A stretch of 64,000 bases of DNA from Ktedonosporobacter rubrisoli (GCF_004208415.1 NZ_CP035758.1:3844001-3908000); one strand, 5' to 3'; shown: positions 1-9,411, counted from the stretch's first letter. Notes: a model not told the origin generated them from the sequence alone. Numbers and translations are program-made.

Positions 1-104
1 CACGTGCAAAGTAGTTAACGTATCTCTCTTTAGACAACCGCTAACCATTGAGAGGCTATATCTATAGTCTCTATCTCGGCTCTCATAGAGCAGGAGACAC
101 AGCC

Positions 105-1532
105 ATGTCACTGCCAAGGATCGTTATTGCAGGCCCGGCCAGCGGAGTTGGCAAAACAACAATTGCCTCAGCATTTATCGCCGATCTCCTATCTCAAGGT
201 CTTAAAGTTCAGCCCTTTAAGGTCGGCCCCGATTACATTGATCCAGCCCATCTCGCTACTACAGCAGCACAGGCTTGCTATAATCTTGATACCTGGATGA
301 TGCCTCCCGCACGCATGCTCAGCATATTTCAGCGCCATGCTTCCAGGGCAGACATTGCCGTTATCGAAGGAGTGATGGGCCTCTACGATGGGGCACGCAG
401 TACTGATGAGCAGGGAAGCACTGCCGAGATCGCCAAACTTTTACGCGCTCCCGTTATCCTGGTCATCGATGCAGGAGCTATGGCCCGTAGCGCTGCCGCC
501 CTCGTTCTCGGCTTCCAGAAGCTTGATCCTGGCGTTCATCTGATTGGGGTTATTGCTAATCGCGTCGGCGGGGCTGGCCATGCTCGCCTGTTACAAGAAG
601 CCATAGAGGCTGAAACTGGCATTCCGCTGCTAGGCTATCTTAGCCGCGCTCGTGCCCCATTTATTCCTGAAAGGCATCTTGGGCTTATCCCGGCAGCTGA
701 ACACAGCCTTAGCTCCGCACAACTGGCAGCGCTGACCGAACAATTTCGGCAGACTTGCGATAGCCAGCGCATCCTACAGCTTGCGCTCAAGGCCCCGGAG
801 CTGCTTCAGCCAGAAGAAAATGCAGCTGAGGGAATCGAGGCTTTATCAGGGCCTCCGATACGCATCGCCCTGGCCCAGGATGAGGCCTTCAATTTTTATT
901 ATCCCGATACGCTCGACCTACTTCGCGACAACGGGGCCGAACTTATTCCCTTCAGCCCGCTTCATGACCAAGAACTTCCAGAGGGAATTGCCGGCATATA
1001 TATCGGAGGCGGTTTCCCTGAAGTACATGCCAGAGCGCTAGCCGCCAACATCAGGCTTCGCACAGCCCTGGCTTCCCTGCTCGCGCACAACATTCCCTGC
1101 TACGCCGAATGCGGAGGTCTCATGTATCTCTGCCAATCTATTCATACCGCCTCGGGAGAGGTATTCCCGATGGTAGGAGCGCTGGATAGACAAAGCCTCA
1201 TGAGCCAGACAACAGGAAAACTTACCCTTGGCTATCGTGAGGCCCGCGCTCTCCGTGATACCTTGCTCATGCGTAAAGGAGAAGTGATCAGGGGGCATGA
1301 ATTTCATTATTCCGTCCTGGAACGATCGGCTACTCAGGAAGAGGCGGCCTACACATTTACCGGGCACGAGCAGGTAGAGGGATTTGCGCGCGGCAATCTC
1401 CTGGCAAGCTATGTGCATCTTTCGTTTAGTAGCTTTCCTTATGCCGCCCAACGCTTTGTCACAGCAGCGCGGAGCTGGCTTGCCAGCAATTTCTCGCCCC
1501 CATTACCCGCTAACGATCAAACCCATCGATAA
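105..1532 (+). CDS. cbiA: Cobyrinate a,c-diamide synthase
   Basis: Amidates the a and c side chains of cobyrinate (or hydrogenobyrinate) with glutamine and ATP in cobalamin synthesis, in the cytosol. The 475-residue protein has the family's two halves: an N-terminal P-loop synthetase domain (GPASGVGKTT, residues 10-19) and a C-terminal class I glutamine amidotransferase domain with nucleophile Cys336 (AECGGLMY) and the expected His438 (YVHLSF). The start at 105 is chosen over an in-frame ATG at 48 because AGGAGA lies at 92-97 and the family begins with the P-loop strand. It is followed 17 bases later by cobO, so the two are probably one operon. No cobalamin riboswitch is visible in the 104 bases upstream, though the window may cut it off. 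CbiA versus CobB (anaerobic or aerobic route) cannot be decided here. Confidence 0.93.
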   Translation: MSLPRIVIAGPASGVGKTTIASAFIADLLSQGLKVQPFKVGPDYIDPAHLATTAAQACYNLDTWMMPPARMLSIFQRHASRADIAVIEGVMGLYDGARSTDEQGSTAEIAKLLRAPVILVIDAGAMARSAAALVLGFQKLDPGVHLIGVIANRVGGAGHARLLQEAIEAETGIPLLGYLSRARAPFIPERHLGLIPAAEHSLSSAQLAALTEQFRQTCDSQRILQLALKAPELLQPEENAAEGIEALSGPPIRIALAQDEAFNFYYPDTLDLLRDNGAELIPFSPLHDQELPEGIAGIYIGGGFPEVHARALAANIRLRTALASLLAHNIPCYAECGGLMYLCQSIHTASGEVFPMVGALDRQSLMSQTTGKLTLGYREARALRDTLLMRKGEVIRGHEFHYSVLERSATQEEAAYTFTGHEQVEGFARGNLLASYVHLSFSSFPYAAQRFVTAARSWLASNFSPPLPANDQTHR

Positions 1533-1549
1533 GCAGAAAGGATTTAACA

Positions 1550-2242
1550 ATGTCAGAGAACGAACTATCCCATCCACAGGACGAAAGCCAGGAAACGTTG
1601 CAGGCGTCAGCAGGCCAGGCAGAGGAGTTCGACCCCGAGGAAGATAAGAATCTAACTGAGGAAGAGCGGATACTCTGTCAGCGCGTAAGCCACGAGAAAC
1701 GTCGTCAACGCGCTAAAACGGCGATTAAAAAAGGCGTGCTCATTGTCAATACAGGCAAGGGCAAGGGGAAAACTACAGCCGCGCTAGGCCTGCTGGTGCG
1801 CGCCTGGGGACAGGGGCTCCGCGTATGTATGCTCCAATTCATTAAAGCGCAGACGGGTAACTGGGGTGAAGAGAAGGCGGCGCGCAAGATTGGGCTTGAA
1901 GTCATACCGTTGGGCAGTGGCTTCACCTGGCTTTCTAAAGATCTCGAAAAAGACAAAGCGCTTGCCCGTCAGGGCTGGGAGCAGTGCAGCCAGAAGATTC
2001 TCTCCGGCAATTACGATCTGATCGTGCTCGATGAAATGACCTATATTCTCAAGTACGGCTGGATTACCTGGGAAGAAGTGCGCGCTACCCTGGATCAGCG
2101 CCCGGCAGGCATGCATCTGATTATAACTGGGCGCTACGCCCCTCCCGAATTGCTTGAATATGCGGATACGGTCTCAGAGGTTGTAGAGGTCAAGCATCAC
2201 TATCACGCGGGAGTCAAGGCCCAGAAAGGGATCGAATTCTGA
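1550..2242 (+). CDS. cobO: Cob(I)yrinic acid a,c-diamide adenosyltransferase (CobA/CobO/BtuR type)
   Basis: Transfers the adenosyl group of ATP to the cobalt of reduced corrinoids, giving adenosylcobalamin precursors. The 230-residue protein has the family P-loop NTGKGKGKTTAALG (about residues 67-80), the following RAWGQGLRVCMLQFIK strand, and the LDEM Walker-B-like motif. Family proteins are usually 180-200 residues; the surplus is an acidic, probably disordered N-terminal extension (residues 1-45, rich in E, D and Q) before the short basic helix preceding the P-loop. AGAAAGG sits before the ATG. It is placed directly after cbiA, which supports a corrinoid operon. The rest of the cobalamin pathway is not in the window, so these may serve salvage or be one fragment of a split pathway. 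Confidence 0.93.
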   Translation: MSENELSHPQDESQETLQASAGQAEEFDPEEDKNLTEEERILCQRVSHEKRRQRAKTAIKKGVLIVNTGKGKGKTTAALGLLVRAWGQGLRVCMLQFIKAQTGNWGEEKAARKIGLEVIPLGSGFTWLSKDLEKDKALARQGWEQCSQKILSGNYDLIVLDEMTYILKYGWITWEEVRATLDQRPAGMHLIITGRYAPPELLEYADTVSEVVEVKHHYHAGVKAQKGIEF

Positions 2243-2407
2243 TAGCCGCGCAAAAGACTGCATATATGTAACCTTCATCCCAGCAGATTCGTGCCATCTC
2301 TACACTATTGCAGCATATTCTCTGTGGTCTGGGAAAACTCTATCTTTCAGTTTGCAAGAGAATGTAACGCAGCAACATCACGGTTGAGCATAGAAAGAGG
2401 TAAAAGC

Positions 2408-3190
2408 ATGGATCTCGCAGGAAAAGTTGCCCTTGTTACAGGAGCAGGTTCCGGTATCGGCAAAGCAACGGCGCTGCTCCTGGCAAAGCAAGGGGCTCGC
2501 GTTGCGGCACTCAGCCATACGGCTGAGGAGGTGGAGCAAACTGCCAGAGATATTCAGAAGAATGGCGGAGAGGCTATTGCTTCTGTTGCCGATACCGGCA
2601 ATAGTGCTCAGATGCAGCGGGCAGTCCAGCAGGTACTGGGCCGCTGGAATCGCCTCGATATCGTCTTCGCCAACGCCGGTATTAATGGTGTCTGGGCTCC
2701 TATCGAGGAACTTGGTGTTGACGAATGGAACCGTACCATCAACACGAATCTCACTGGTACTTTCCTGACCATCAAATATGCAGTGCCACATCTTAAGCAG
2801 CATGGCGGCAATATCGTCATCACTTCATCCGAGAATGGGACGCGCGTCTTTAGCAACACAGGAGCTACCGCGTACTCGGCGACCAAGGCGGCACAGGTAG
2901 CAATGACCAAAATGCTCGCCGTCGAGTTGGGGCCGCACAATATTCGCGTGAATGTTATCTGTCCTGGCAAGGTCGAAACAGAGATACAGGAAAACACGCA
3001 GCCACGCAATGTGCAGCAGGTAAAATATCCTGTCCACTACCCCAGGGGGCCAATTCCTCTCGGTGACGGCAAGCCGGCTACAGCTGAGCAGGTTGCCCAA
3101 CTTGTAAGTTTCCTGGTTTCGGACGCCGCCAGCCATATCACCGGAACGGAAGTCTGGATTGATGGCGCCCAATCGCTCGTCGAGGGCTAA
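2408..3190 (+). CDS. SDR family NAD(P)-dependent oxidoreductase
   Basis: Classical short-chain dehydrogenase of 260 residues, Rossmann fold, cytosolic. Visible motifs are the dinucleotide-binding TGAGSGIGKA (residues 11-20), NAG (FANAGING), and the catalytic Ser with Tyr156-x-x-x-Lys160 (AYSATK). The start at 2408 follows AGAAAGAGG and matches the family start just before the first beta strand; an in-frame ATG at 2291 would add 39 unrelated residues. The substrate cannot be told. It stands 165 bases after cobO and is followed by a hairpin, so it is likely a single-gene unit. Confidence 0.9.
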   Translation: MDLAGKVALVTGAGSGIGKATALLLAKQGARVAALSHTAEEVEQTARDIQKNGGEAIASVADTGNSAQMQRAVQQVLGRWNRLDIVFANAGINGVWAPIEELGVDEWNRTINTNLTGTFLTIKYAVPHLKQHGGNIVITSSENGTRVFSNTGATAYSATKAAQVAMTKMLAVELGPHNIRVNVICPGKVETEIQENTQPRNVQQVKYPVHYPRGPIPLGDGKPATAEQVAQLVSFLVSDAASHITGTEVWIDGAQSLVEG

Positions 3191-3198
3191 GCGGATAA

Positions 3199-3230
3199 GG
3201 GCAGGAGGAACTTGCGGTACAATCCTGCCC
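3199..3230 (+). terminator. Hairpin after SDR gene
   Basis: GGGCAGGA (3199-3206) and TCCTGCCC (3223-3230) form a perfect 8-bp stem with a 16-base loop, 9 bases after the SDR stop. There is no clean T-run after it, so it is a weak intrinsic terminator at best. Confidence 0.4.
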
Positions 3231-3368
3231 GGCTCTGCTGCTTAAAAAACCGGCTCCTTTCTCTTAAGAATGCTGAAGTACCTCTGCGCAATCTCCACCG
3301 GTATAAATCCCTACGTGCCCAGAAATAGCGTTGCTATACAGGCTTGCGCGCTCGTAGATGGACACCGT

Positions 3369-3396
3369 TTGCAACAACGACATGACTTGTTATAAT
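3369..3396 (+). promoter_or_regulatory. Candidate sigma-70-type promoter upstream of argF
   Basis: TTGCAA (3369-3374) and a perfect TATAAT (3391-3396) are spaced by 16 bases. It lies about 320 bases upstream of argF, so if used it gives a long leader. The rest of the 484-base gap from 3231 to 3714 shows no gene; no arginine box could be recognised by eye. Confidence 0.4.
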
Positions 3397-3714
3397 AGAG
3401 AGCATATATCCACAGGAAAGTTGGATTCGTCTTCCTTGAAACACAAAAATAGATGAGTAAGCCAGGCATATCTGCTTGCCAGCGCCGATCAGGGCACCGC
3501 TGGCGGAATTGAGCGAGAAAGCCAGAAGATATTGCTTTAGAGCATCCACACAATGAGGCCGAAGACAGCGCAGTCACACAATCCTCCTGAGTAAATATCA
3601 TATCGCTTCCCCATCCTCACAGAAGAGCAGGAGGCCGAGATGTTGTAGTTATATGACTCATCCATTACATAATGCGCTATGCCAACTCTCACAGAAAGCA
3701 AAAGGAGCACGCTC

Positions 3715-4713
3715 ATGGGTTTCAATTTAAGGAATAGGCACTTTCTCAAGCTCGAAGACTTCACGCCAGAAGAAATCAGGCTTCTGCTCTCTCTGGCCGC
3801 TGAATTCAAGGCTGCTAAGTATGCAGGATCAGAGGTCCAACGGCTAAAGAGCAAACAAATAGTCCTGATCTTCGAGCAGGATTCGACGCGCACCCGCTGT
3901 AGCTTTGAAGTTGCAGCCTTCGATCAAGGCGCCCATGTTACCTATATTGGTTCTGCCGGCTCCCATATGGGTTACAAAGAATCTTTAAAGGATACTGCGC
4001 GCGTGCTGGGTCGCATGTATGATGGCATTGCTTACCGTGGCTCGTCCCAGGCCCATGTGGAGACGCTGGCGCGCTATGCAGGTGTGCCCGTGTGGAATGG
4101 CATGACGAATGAAGCTCATCCTACCCAAATCCTGGCGGATCTGCTGACTATGCAGGAGCATACCCATAGAGCGTTAGAGACAATTTCTTTTTGCTTTTTG
4201 GGGGATGTGGGCTTCAATATGGGAAATTCGCTCATGCTTGGAGCTGCGAAGATGGGCATGGATATTCGCCTGGCTGGACCAGGGCAATGCTGGCCCGCTA
4301 GCCATTATGTTGAGCTCGCGCAGGCTATCGCCCAGCAAACAGGAGCGCGCATCACGCTCACCGAAGATCCCGAGGAGGCTGTACGAGGCTGCGATTTTCT
4401 CTATACAGATGTCTGGGTCTCAATGGGCAACCCATTAGAGCTCTGGGAGGAACGCATTAAGCTCATGCTTCCCTATCAGGTCAATTCCAAACTTATGGCC
4501 TTGACGCATAATCCTCATACGAAATTCATGCATTGCCTGCCAGCTTTACACAATACAGAATCCAGATTGGGCCAACAGATGTATGAAAAATATGGTCTGG
4601 AAGCCCTGGAAGTTACCGAAGACATTTTTGAGTCAAAAGCTTCCATCGTATTCGAACAGGCCGAAAACCGCCTGCACACAATCAAAGCTATTATGCTTGC
4701 CACGCTTGCTTAG
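3715..4713 (+). CDS. argF: Ornithine carbamoyltransferase
   Basis: Makes citrulline from ornithine and carbamoyl phosphate in arginine synthesis (or runs in reverse in arginine fermentation). The 332-residue length fits the family. The carbamoyl-phosphate motif STRTR is at residues 57-61, HPTQ at 135-138, the SMG ornithine-binding motif near 237-239, and HCLP at 273-276 with the reactive Cys. These distinguish it from aspartate carbamoyltransferase. The start at 3715 follows AAAGGAG with 7 bases spacing; an in-frame ATG at 3679 is not preceded by a good site. No other arginine gene is adjacent, so anabolic ArgF versus catabolic ArcB is not settled; ArgF is the default. Confidence 0.95.
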   Translation: MGFNLRNRHFLKLEDFTPEEIRLLLSLAAEFKAAKYAGSEVQRLKSKQIVLIFEQDSTRTRCSFEVAAFDQGAHVTYIGSAGSHMGYKESLKDTARVLGRMYDGIAYRGSSQAHVETLARYAGVPVWNGMTNEAHPTQILADLLTMQEHTHRALETISFCFLGDVGFNMGNSLMLGAAKMGMDIRLAGPGQCWPASHYVELAQAIAQQTGARITLTEDPEEAVRGCDFLYTDVWVSMGNPLELWEERIKLMLPYQVNSKLMALTHNPHTKFMHCLPALHNTESRLGQQMYEKYGLEALEVTEDIFESKASIVFEQAENRLHTIKAIMLATLA

Positions 4714-4989
4714 CGGGCAAAGTTCAGCCAGGATTTATATTTCCAACCATTCACTTATAGAGTGCAGACCATACTATAGTTTATGCAGACGGAGCCAGCA
4801 AGCTGGCAAACGTTTGGATCACACCGGGCACGCCACCTCACCGCAAGATTTTCCTAGTTGATCTGCGTCCAAGCTAGCTAAACTAGAAGCACGGCCATTT
4901 GGCGTGAGGGCTCTGCCCCTCGCTGGCTAGTATCACATGGACGATCCACCTGAGCAAACAAGAGCAGGTGTCGGTAAAGGAGTATATTC

Positions 4990-5742
4990 ATGAAAATAGC
5001 ACTGATCACTGGTGGAAATCGCGGTATTGGAAGAGCTATAGCCCTGAGTACCGCAGCAAAAGGGCACGATATTCTTCTGACGTATAAGAGCCACAAAGAA
5101 GAAGCAGAAGAGGTGACCGCTTTAATCGAGGAGCGCGGTCGCAAAGCTGTGGCCTTGCCCCTCGATGTATCTGATACAAAGTCGTTTACTACTTTTAGAG
5201 AAACTGTCAAGCAAACACTCAGAGACATCTGGAAGAGAGAGACGTTTGACTTCCTCGTCAACAATGGGGGAATTGGGTTTTACCTGTCATTCACCCAGAC
5301 AACTGAAGCCCACTTTGACCAGCTGGCCAATGTCAACTTCAAAGGAGTCTTCTTCCTCATCCAAACCCTCCTTCCTCTCATCGCTGATGGGGGACGCATC
5401 ATCAACGTCTCCTCACTCACAGCCCGCACATTTGTCCCTAATCATACCGCCTACGCGCCACTGAAGGCTGCGGTCGAGGTTTTGACTCGCTACCTGGCGG
5501 TCGAACTGGGGCCGCGCGGCATTACCGTCAACGTGGTCGCTCCCGGTCCCACGGCAACCGACTATGGCGAAGGCCTTGTTCGTGATAATGCTGCCGTCAA
5601 TCAACAGCTTGCCGCGCAGACGCCTCTTGGACGCGTCGGTCAACCTGAAGATATTGGTGCACTCGTTGCGGTATTACTCTCCGAGGAAACCTACTGGGTC
5701 AACGGACAGAGAATAGAGGCTACGGGTGGCATCAATCTTTAG
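4990..5742 (+). CDS. SDR family oxidoreductase
   Basis: A 250-residue classical short-chain dehydrogenase: TGGNRGIGRA (residues 8-17) for NAD(P), NNGG in place of the common NNAG, and the catalytic Ser plus Tyr155-x-x-x-Lys159 (YAPLK). GGTAAAGG precedes the ATG. It resembles FabG-like or glucose-dehydrogenase-like members in length and in the C-terminal VNGQRIEATGG motif, but the substrate is unknown. The gap of 276 bases from argF and the strong hairpin after it suggest a single-gene unit. Confidence 0.9.
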   Translation: MKIALITGGNRGIGRAIALSTAAKGHDILLTYKSHKEEAEEVTALIEERGRKAVALPLDVSDTKSFTTFRETVKQTLRDIWKRETFDFLVNNGGIGFYLSFTQTTEAHFDQLANVNFKGVFFLIQTLLPLIADGGRIINVSSLTARTFVPNHTAYAPLKAAVEVLTRYLAVELGPRGITVNVVAPGPTATDYGEGLVRDNAAVNQQLAAQTPLGRVGQPEDIGALVAVLLSEETYWVNGQRIEATGGINL

Positions 5743-5765
5743 CCTTTAGATTGACTACTGACCGG

Positions 5766-5797
5766 GTAAATGACCTGAAAATCTTCGGGTCATTTAC
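5766..5797. terminator. Strong hairpin between convergent genes
   Basis: GTAAATGACCTGAA (5766-5779) pairs with TTCGGGTCATTTAC (5784-5797) around a 4-base loop: 14 pairs, one of them a G-T wobble. It sits 23 bases after the SDR stop and between that gene and the convergent AraC gene, so it can stop transcripts from either side, though no long T-run follows. Confidence 0.55.
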
Positions 5798-5946
5798 TGC
5801 TTGCAAATGCCTGGCTTTAAAGTCTGGACCCGGCGTTGTAACTGTTGAGTTTCTTCAGACATATGCCTTTGTGACTACCTCTTGTCAAGTGTGCGAACTT
5901 GCCTCTTCATCCGCAGCCTACACACCCTTCCCTCCACAATCTCGCT

Positions 5947-6762
5947 TTATGGCAGAGAGACTGACAAGGAGAATCTGGTGGTTTTGCGATAGTTTCCTGG
6001 CGTCACCTGGTAGTGCCGCTTAAACTGCTCGCTGAAGTGCGATTGATCAAAAAAGCCAGTTTCATGAGCCACATAGCCCACATAGTATCCTTGCGTCAGC
6101 AGCGTTTTAGCTCGCGCCAGGCGCAGCCTCGTCTGATAGGCATGGGGAGGCAAGCCAACAGCCTGATGGAAGATATGAGAGAGATGAAAGGGGCTCATGT
6201 TCACCACACGGGCCAGTTCTTGCAACGCTACTTCCTCGGCATAGTGCTCTTGCAGATACTCCTTCGTCAGCTTGACGGCTGGGTGCTCATTACCGAAGCG
6301 AGGAAGTGTTCCTGCATCTTCAGCGTGACGAACCAATAAAGGAGCAAACAGGTGCAACAGCGTCTCCTCCTGCTGCAGACGAGAAGCCGGAGTCAGCGAC
6401 CTGGCAGCGAGATCATGCATAGCCTGGCTTACAGATGGATCAAAGAGGGGACGGCTGGAAAAATGGGGCAAGAGCTGCTCCCTTTGGAGCTGCTCAGTAG
6501 CGAACTGTTGCAGCCAGGCTGGATCAATAAAGAGACAGTAGAAGGTGGAGTCTTTGGGCTGGTAGCCCAAGGTTTCTCCAGGCTCGATCACATAGAATGC
6601 TCCATTGGCGACCTGATCACGAGTGTTTCGATAGCGGTGGTGCGCTGCACCTGCCTGTATGCAGACCAGCCGATACTCCTGAGTTAATTGCTGGCAAAGG
6701 GGACCAGAGGTAGCAACGGCATGGAAGAGCTCGAACGACTTGAGCTGCCACGGTCGCCACAC
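5947..6762 (-). CDS. AraC family transcriptional regulator
   Basis: About 271 residues: an N-terminal cupin-like ligand domain (AraC_binding type, roughly residues 10-120) and a C-terminal double helix-turn-helix from about residue 165, with VNMSPFHLSHIFHQAVG and FFDQSHFSEQFKRHYQVTPGNYR marking the second HTH. It probably senses a small molecule and regulates nearby or remote genes. The only in-frame start after the upstream stop is GTG at 6762, with no ideal Shine-Dalgarno site; a better-placed ATG at 6776 preceded by GAGGGG lies in another frame. That leaves either a GTG start or a small frameshift at the very 5' end. Its neighbour is a convergent SDR gene. Confidence 0.88.
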   Translation of the reverse strand: MWRPWQLKSFELFHAVATSGPLCQQLTQEYRLVCIQAGAAHHRYRNTRDQVANGAFYVIEPGETLGYQPKDSTFYCLFIDPAWLQQFATEQLQREQLLPHFSSRPLFDPSVSQAMHDLAARSLTPASRLQQEETLLHLFAPLLVRHAEDAGTLPRFGNEHPAVKLTKEYLQEHYAEEVALQELARVVNMSPFHLSHIFHQAVGLPPHAYQTRLRLARAKTLLTQGYYVGYVAHETGFFDQSHFSEQFKRHYQVTPGNYRKTTRFSLSVSLP

Positions 6763-7928
6763 CGCGACGTTGCCATTGACCCCTCACGCCCTCTTCTCGC
6801 TTCGAGAAGCCTCCCCAATACTTTCCTCCTTTATGCTAAACTAATGCCGGGCCCTCTTCCCGAGGGTCACAGCAGGTTAATTGACGGGCTGCAGTTGACA
6901 GAAACAACCCTCTGCTTTATCTGAGCCTGCTTATCGGTACGCTGGCGGCAGGCACCGCTTCGGTCCAGGCAATTCCCCGCTGCCTTTACGAGATAACAGC
7001 GTTTCTTCTAAGCGTACCCAACTTTGCAGGTCTTAGCAAGAATTTACCGATACATTAGCCCATTCGAACTTCAATGTTTACTAGCTCTATCCACGTAAAC
7101 TATGTGCCTCCAGGGACGTATCTAGGTTCTTTAGCTCAGCACTATTTTTTCTTAGGGTCGTCAAGCCGGGAGATCTTATCTATTTATCTCCAGGAGTTTT
7201 TTGGCTCCTCCAACCGCCAGTTTAATTGCTGAGTTGGCAGTCCTGGCAGTCACCCTTGCCCTTTCGTCAGCAACAAATTTCTCCTCAGCAGTTTTTTAGT
7301 AAAAAATTAGCTAAAAAACACTACAAAATCCGCATTTTTGTGCTAAAGAACTCTAGATGATTGCGGAAATTTAGGTTATACTCATAGCAGGATAGATAAA
7401 AGGCTGGACCCTGCACTATTGAACCATTATGGCTGATAGTTATAAAATGATTCTATGTATACACACCAGAGCAAGAACGAGCAAAAGTAGTGTAGGGGAT
7501 GAGAGCCTGGAAGGTGCGAAGCTGGATACAGTTTTTCGCGGCATTATAGTTATTGGGGACTTTACTAGCGCTTCCGTCTATATTTTCAGATACAGGCGAG
7601 AGCCGGGCGGATCTCTTTTCTAAATAAAAATAATTAGCAATAAATTGTATACGAAAAATGGCGTACGAGAGTATTAATTATAGTAGGGGTAACAGATCCA
7701 AGGCTGGCTATACCATAAAATCAACGCCAGCATAACTGTATTTTTGGTCTGGTACATTGTGACCTGGCTCATTATTTATCTCACCAATTTCTTGTATAGT
7801 AGCGGCAAGAGCATAGACGGCTTTGGATCATCCGACATCCCTAACAGGATTTTAACCTTATTTCGATCTCATCAAGAGAATACTATAAATACAAAATATA
7901 CGCAACCATTATCATAGTAGGGGAGTAA
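6763..7928. other. Gene-poor AT-rich gap upstream of the ftsA-like gene
   Basis: 1.17 kb without a convincing gene. A 64-codon reading frame at 7429-7623 (+) has no ribosome-binding site and no recognised relatives, so it is not called. An AT-rich inverted repeat, GTTTTTTAG (7291-7299) and CTAAAAAAC (7311-7319), is the most obvious structure. The stretch probably carries the divergent promoters of the AraC gene and the ftsA-like gene. TGTATAC-like hexamers occur near 7455 and 7646 without regular spacing. Confidence 0.5.
7291..7319. repeat. AT-rich inverted repeat
   Basis: Nine-base arms GTTTTTTAG and CTAAAAAAC with an 11-base spacer that itself contains a run of A. It could be an operator or a hairpin; no function is assigned. 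Confidence 0.35.
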
Positions 7929-9290
7929 ATGATGATTGTCGGCATCGACGTGGGAACAACTAAAACCTGTGTCCTGGTTGGCAAGCAAGACCATGCGGGT
8001 AGGCTAACGATTGTTGGAGCTAGCACCAGCCCTGCACGCGGTATACGCCGTGGGATAATCGTAGATATTGATGAGGCTGTGGCATCTATCACTATGGCCC
8101 TGGACCGCGCTGAGCGCCTTTCAGGAGAGCACATTCGTTCAGCTTACGTGAGCATTAGCGGCAGGCACATCGGTTGCCTGAATAGCACAGGAGCCGTCAC
8201 TATCTCTCCTCTCTATCGCGATATTACCGAGGCCGACATTAGACGTACTCTTGAGGCGGCACGGGCCATCGTGCTTCCTGCTGGTCATGAAGTGTTGCAT
8301 GTCATCCCACGTGGCTACACACTAGATGGCCAGGATGGTATTGAGAATCCAGTAAGTATGGCCGGCTTCTTATTGGAGGTTGAGGCGCATATTATTACGG
8401 GAGCCAGCACCTCTATCAATAGCCTTGTGCGCTGCATGCAAGGCCTCAATGTAGGTATTGATGAGCTCATTGTTGGTGGCCTGGCCTCTAGCGAGGCGGT
8501 GTTAGAGGAGGGCGAAAGTGATCTAGGCGTAGCGGTGCTCGATATCGGTGGAGGTACTACTGATATCTCCATCTTCACAAAGGGCTCCATTGCCTACACT
8601 ACAGCTTTGCCGCTTGGTGGCGATCTGATTACTAACGATATTGCCATCGGTTTGCAGCTGCCCTTCTCGGTTGCCGAGAAGCTAAAAATCACGTATGGGC
8701 ATAGTAATCCTGCCATGATTGACGATCATGAAATGATTGATATAGGTCAATTCATGCCGGGACGCCGTGACCGAATCTCGCGTAAACTCCTGGCTGAAAT
8801 TATCGAGGCTCGTGTAGAAGAGATCTGTGGCATGATTGGCGATGCCATTCAAACAGTGAGCTATGGAGACTGGCTACCGGCCGGCGTTGTGGTCACTGGT
8901 GGCACAGCCCTCCTACCAGGGCTGCTTGAAATGGTGGAGCAAGAGCTTGATCTGCCTGCTCGCCTTGGTACGCCTGATAGAATTCACGGCCTTGATAGTT
9001 CTCTGGATAGATCATTTCAGCTGCCGGCCTTTTCAACCGCTATCGGTCTGTTACTCTGGGGTGCCAGGCACTCCTCGCTAGACAGTGAGGAAGAGGAAGA
9101 ACAGTTTGAGGATGATGAGCCGCCTTACGATAACAGATCACGGATCAGTGATTGGCTGCGTACGCTTATAGTCCAAAAGCTTAAACCGGCAGCTTCTACT
9201 GAAGAGCAGGTAGGTATACTATCGGCAGCTTATTCGGCCGGCAGCTACACGCTTGCCCTCAATAGGCGCTCTGGCAGCGGCACCTTCTAG
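7929..9290 (+). CDS. FtsA-like cell-division actin homologue
   Basis: A 453-residue actin-fold ATPase of the FtsA/PilM type. Seen: phosphate-1 motif GIDVGTTKTCVLVG near residues 5-18, the SHS2 (1C) insert at about 85-165, phosphate-2 motif LDIGGGTTDISIF near 205-217, and the adenosine motif TGGTALLPG near 322-330. FtsA tethers FtsZ rings to the membrane through a C-terminal amphipathic helix; here RISDWLRTLIVQKLKP (about 400-415) could be that helix, followed by some 35 more residues. Two ATGs (7929, 7932) follow TAGGGGAG; 7932 has the better spacing. It has no ftsZ, ftsQ or mur neighbour, unlike the classical division cluster, so it may be a second FtsA-like or pilus-type protein. It ends at a strong terminator. 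Confidence 0.85.
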   Translation: MMIVGIDVGTTKTCVLVGKQDHAGRLTIVGASTSPARGIRRGIIVDIDEAVASITMALDRAERLSGEHIRSAYVSISGRHIGCLNSTGAVTISPLYRDITEADIRRTLEAARAIVLPAGHEVLHVIPRGYTLDGQDGIENPVSMAGFLLEVEAHIITGASTSINSLVRCMQGLNVGIDELIVGGLASSEAVLEEGESDLGVAVLDIGGGTTDISIFTKGSIAYTTALPLGGDLITNDIAIGLQLPFSVAEKLKITYGHSNPAMIDDHEMIDIGQFMPGRRDRISRKLLAEIIEARVEEICGMIGDAIQTVSYGDWLPAGVVVTGGTALLPGLLEMVEQELDLPARLGTPDRIHGLDSSLDRSFQLPAFSTAIGLLLWGARHSSLDSEEEEEQFEDDEPPYDNRSRISDWLRTLIVQKLKPAASTEEQVGILSAAYSAGSYTLALNRRSGSGTF

Positions 9291-9295
9291 GATTT

Positions 9296-9357
9296 TGCCT
9301 GGCTACGCAAATGGCTAGAGACAGCAAATGCGTAACCAGGCATTACTTTGCTTTTTT
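9296..9357 (+). terminator. Intrinsic terminator of the ftsA-like gene
   Basis: TGCCTGGCTACGCA (9296-9309) pairs with TGCGTAACCAGGCA (9329-9342), 14 pairs with one wobble, followed by a TTTTTT run at 9352-9357. It begins 5 bases after the stop codon and lies before the end of the convergent CoA-transferase gene. Confidence 0.85.
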
Positions 9358-9411
9358 ATCATCACTATGTTCTCTTCATCGTTTCAAATGCATAGAGATG
9401 ATACTATAAGC

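Noticed and set aside
1..104. Possible cobalamin riboswitch before cbiA
   Set aside because: Only 104 bases are available and no B12-box-like core could be recognised; it could lie outside the window, so it is not called.
1038..1451. Long antisense frame inside cbiA
   Set aside because: Shadow of the cbiA coding sequence; no start signal and no recognisable protein.
7070..7100. TTCGAAC resembling a tRNA T-loop
   Set aside because: No acceptor or anticodon stems can be folded around it.
7429..7623. 64-codon frame before the ftsA-like gene
   Set aside because: No ribosome-binding site, no recognised domain, in a stretch full of AT-rich non-coding features.
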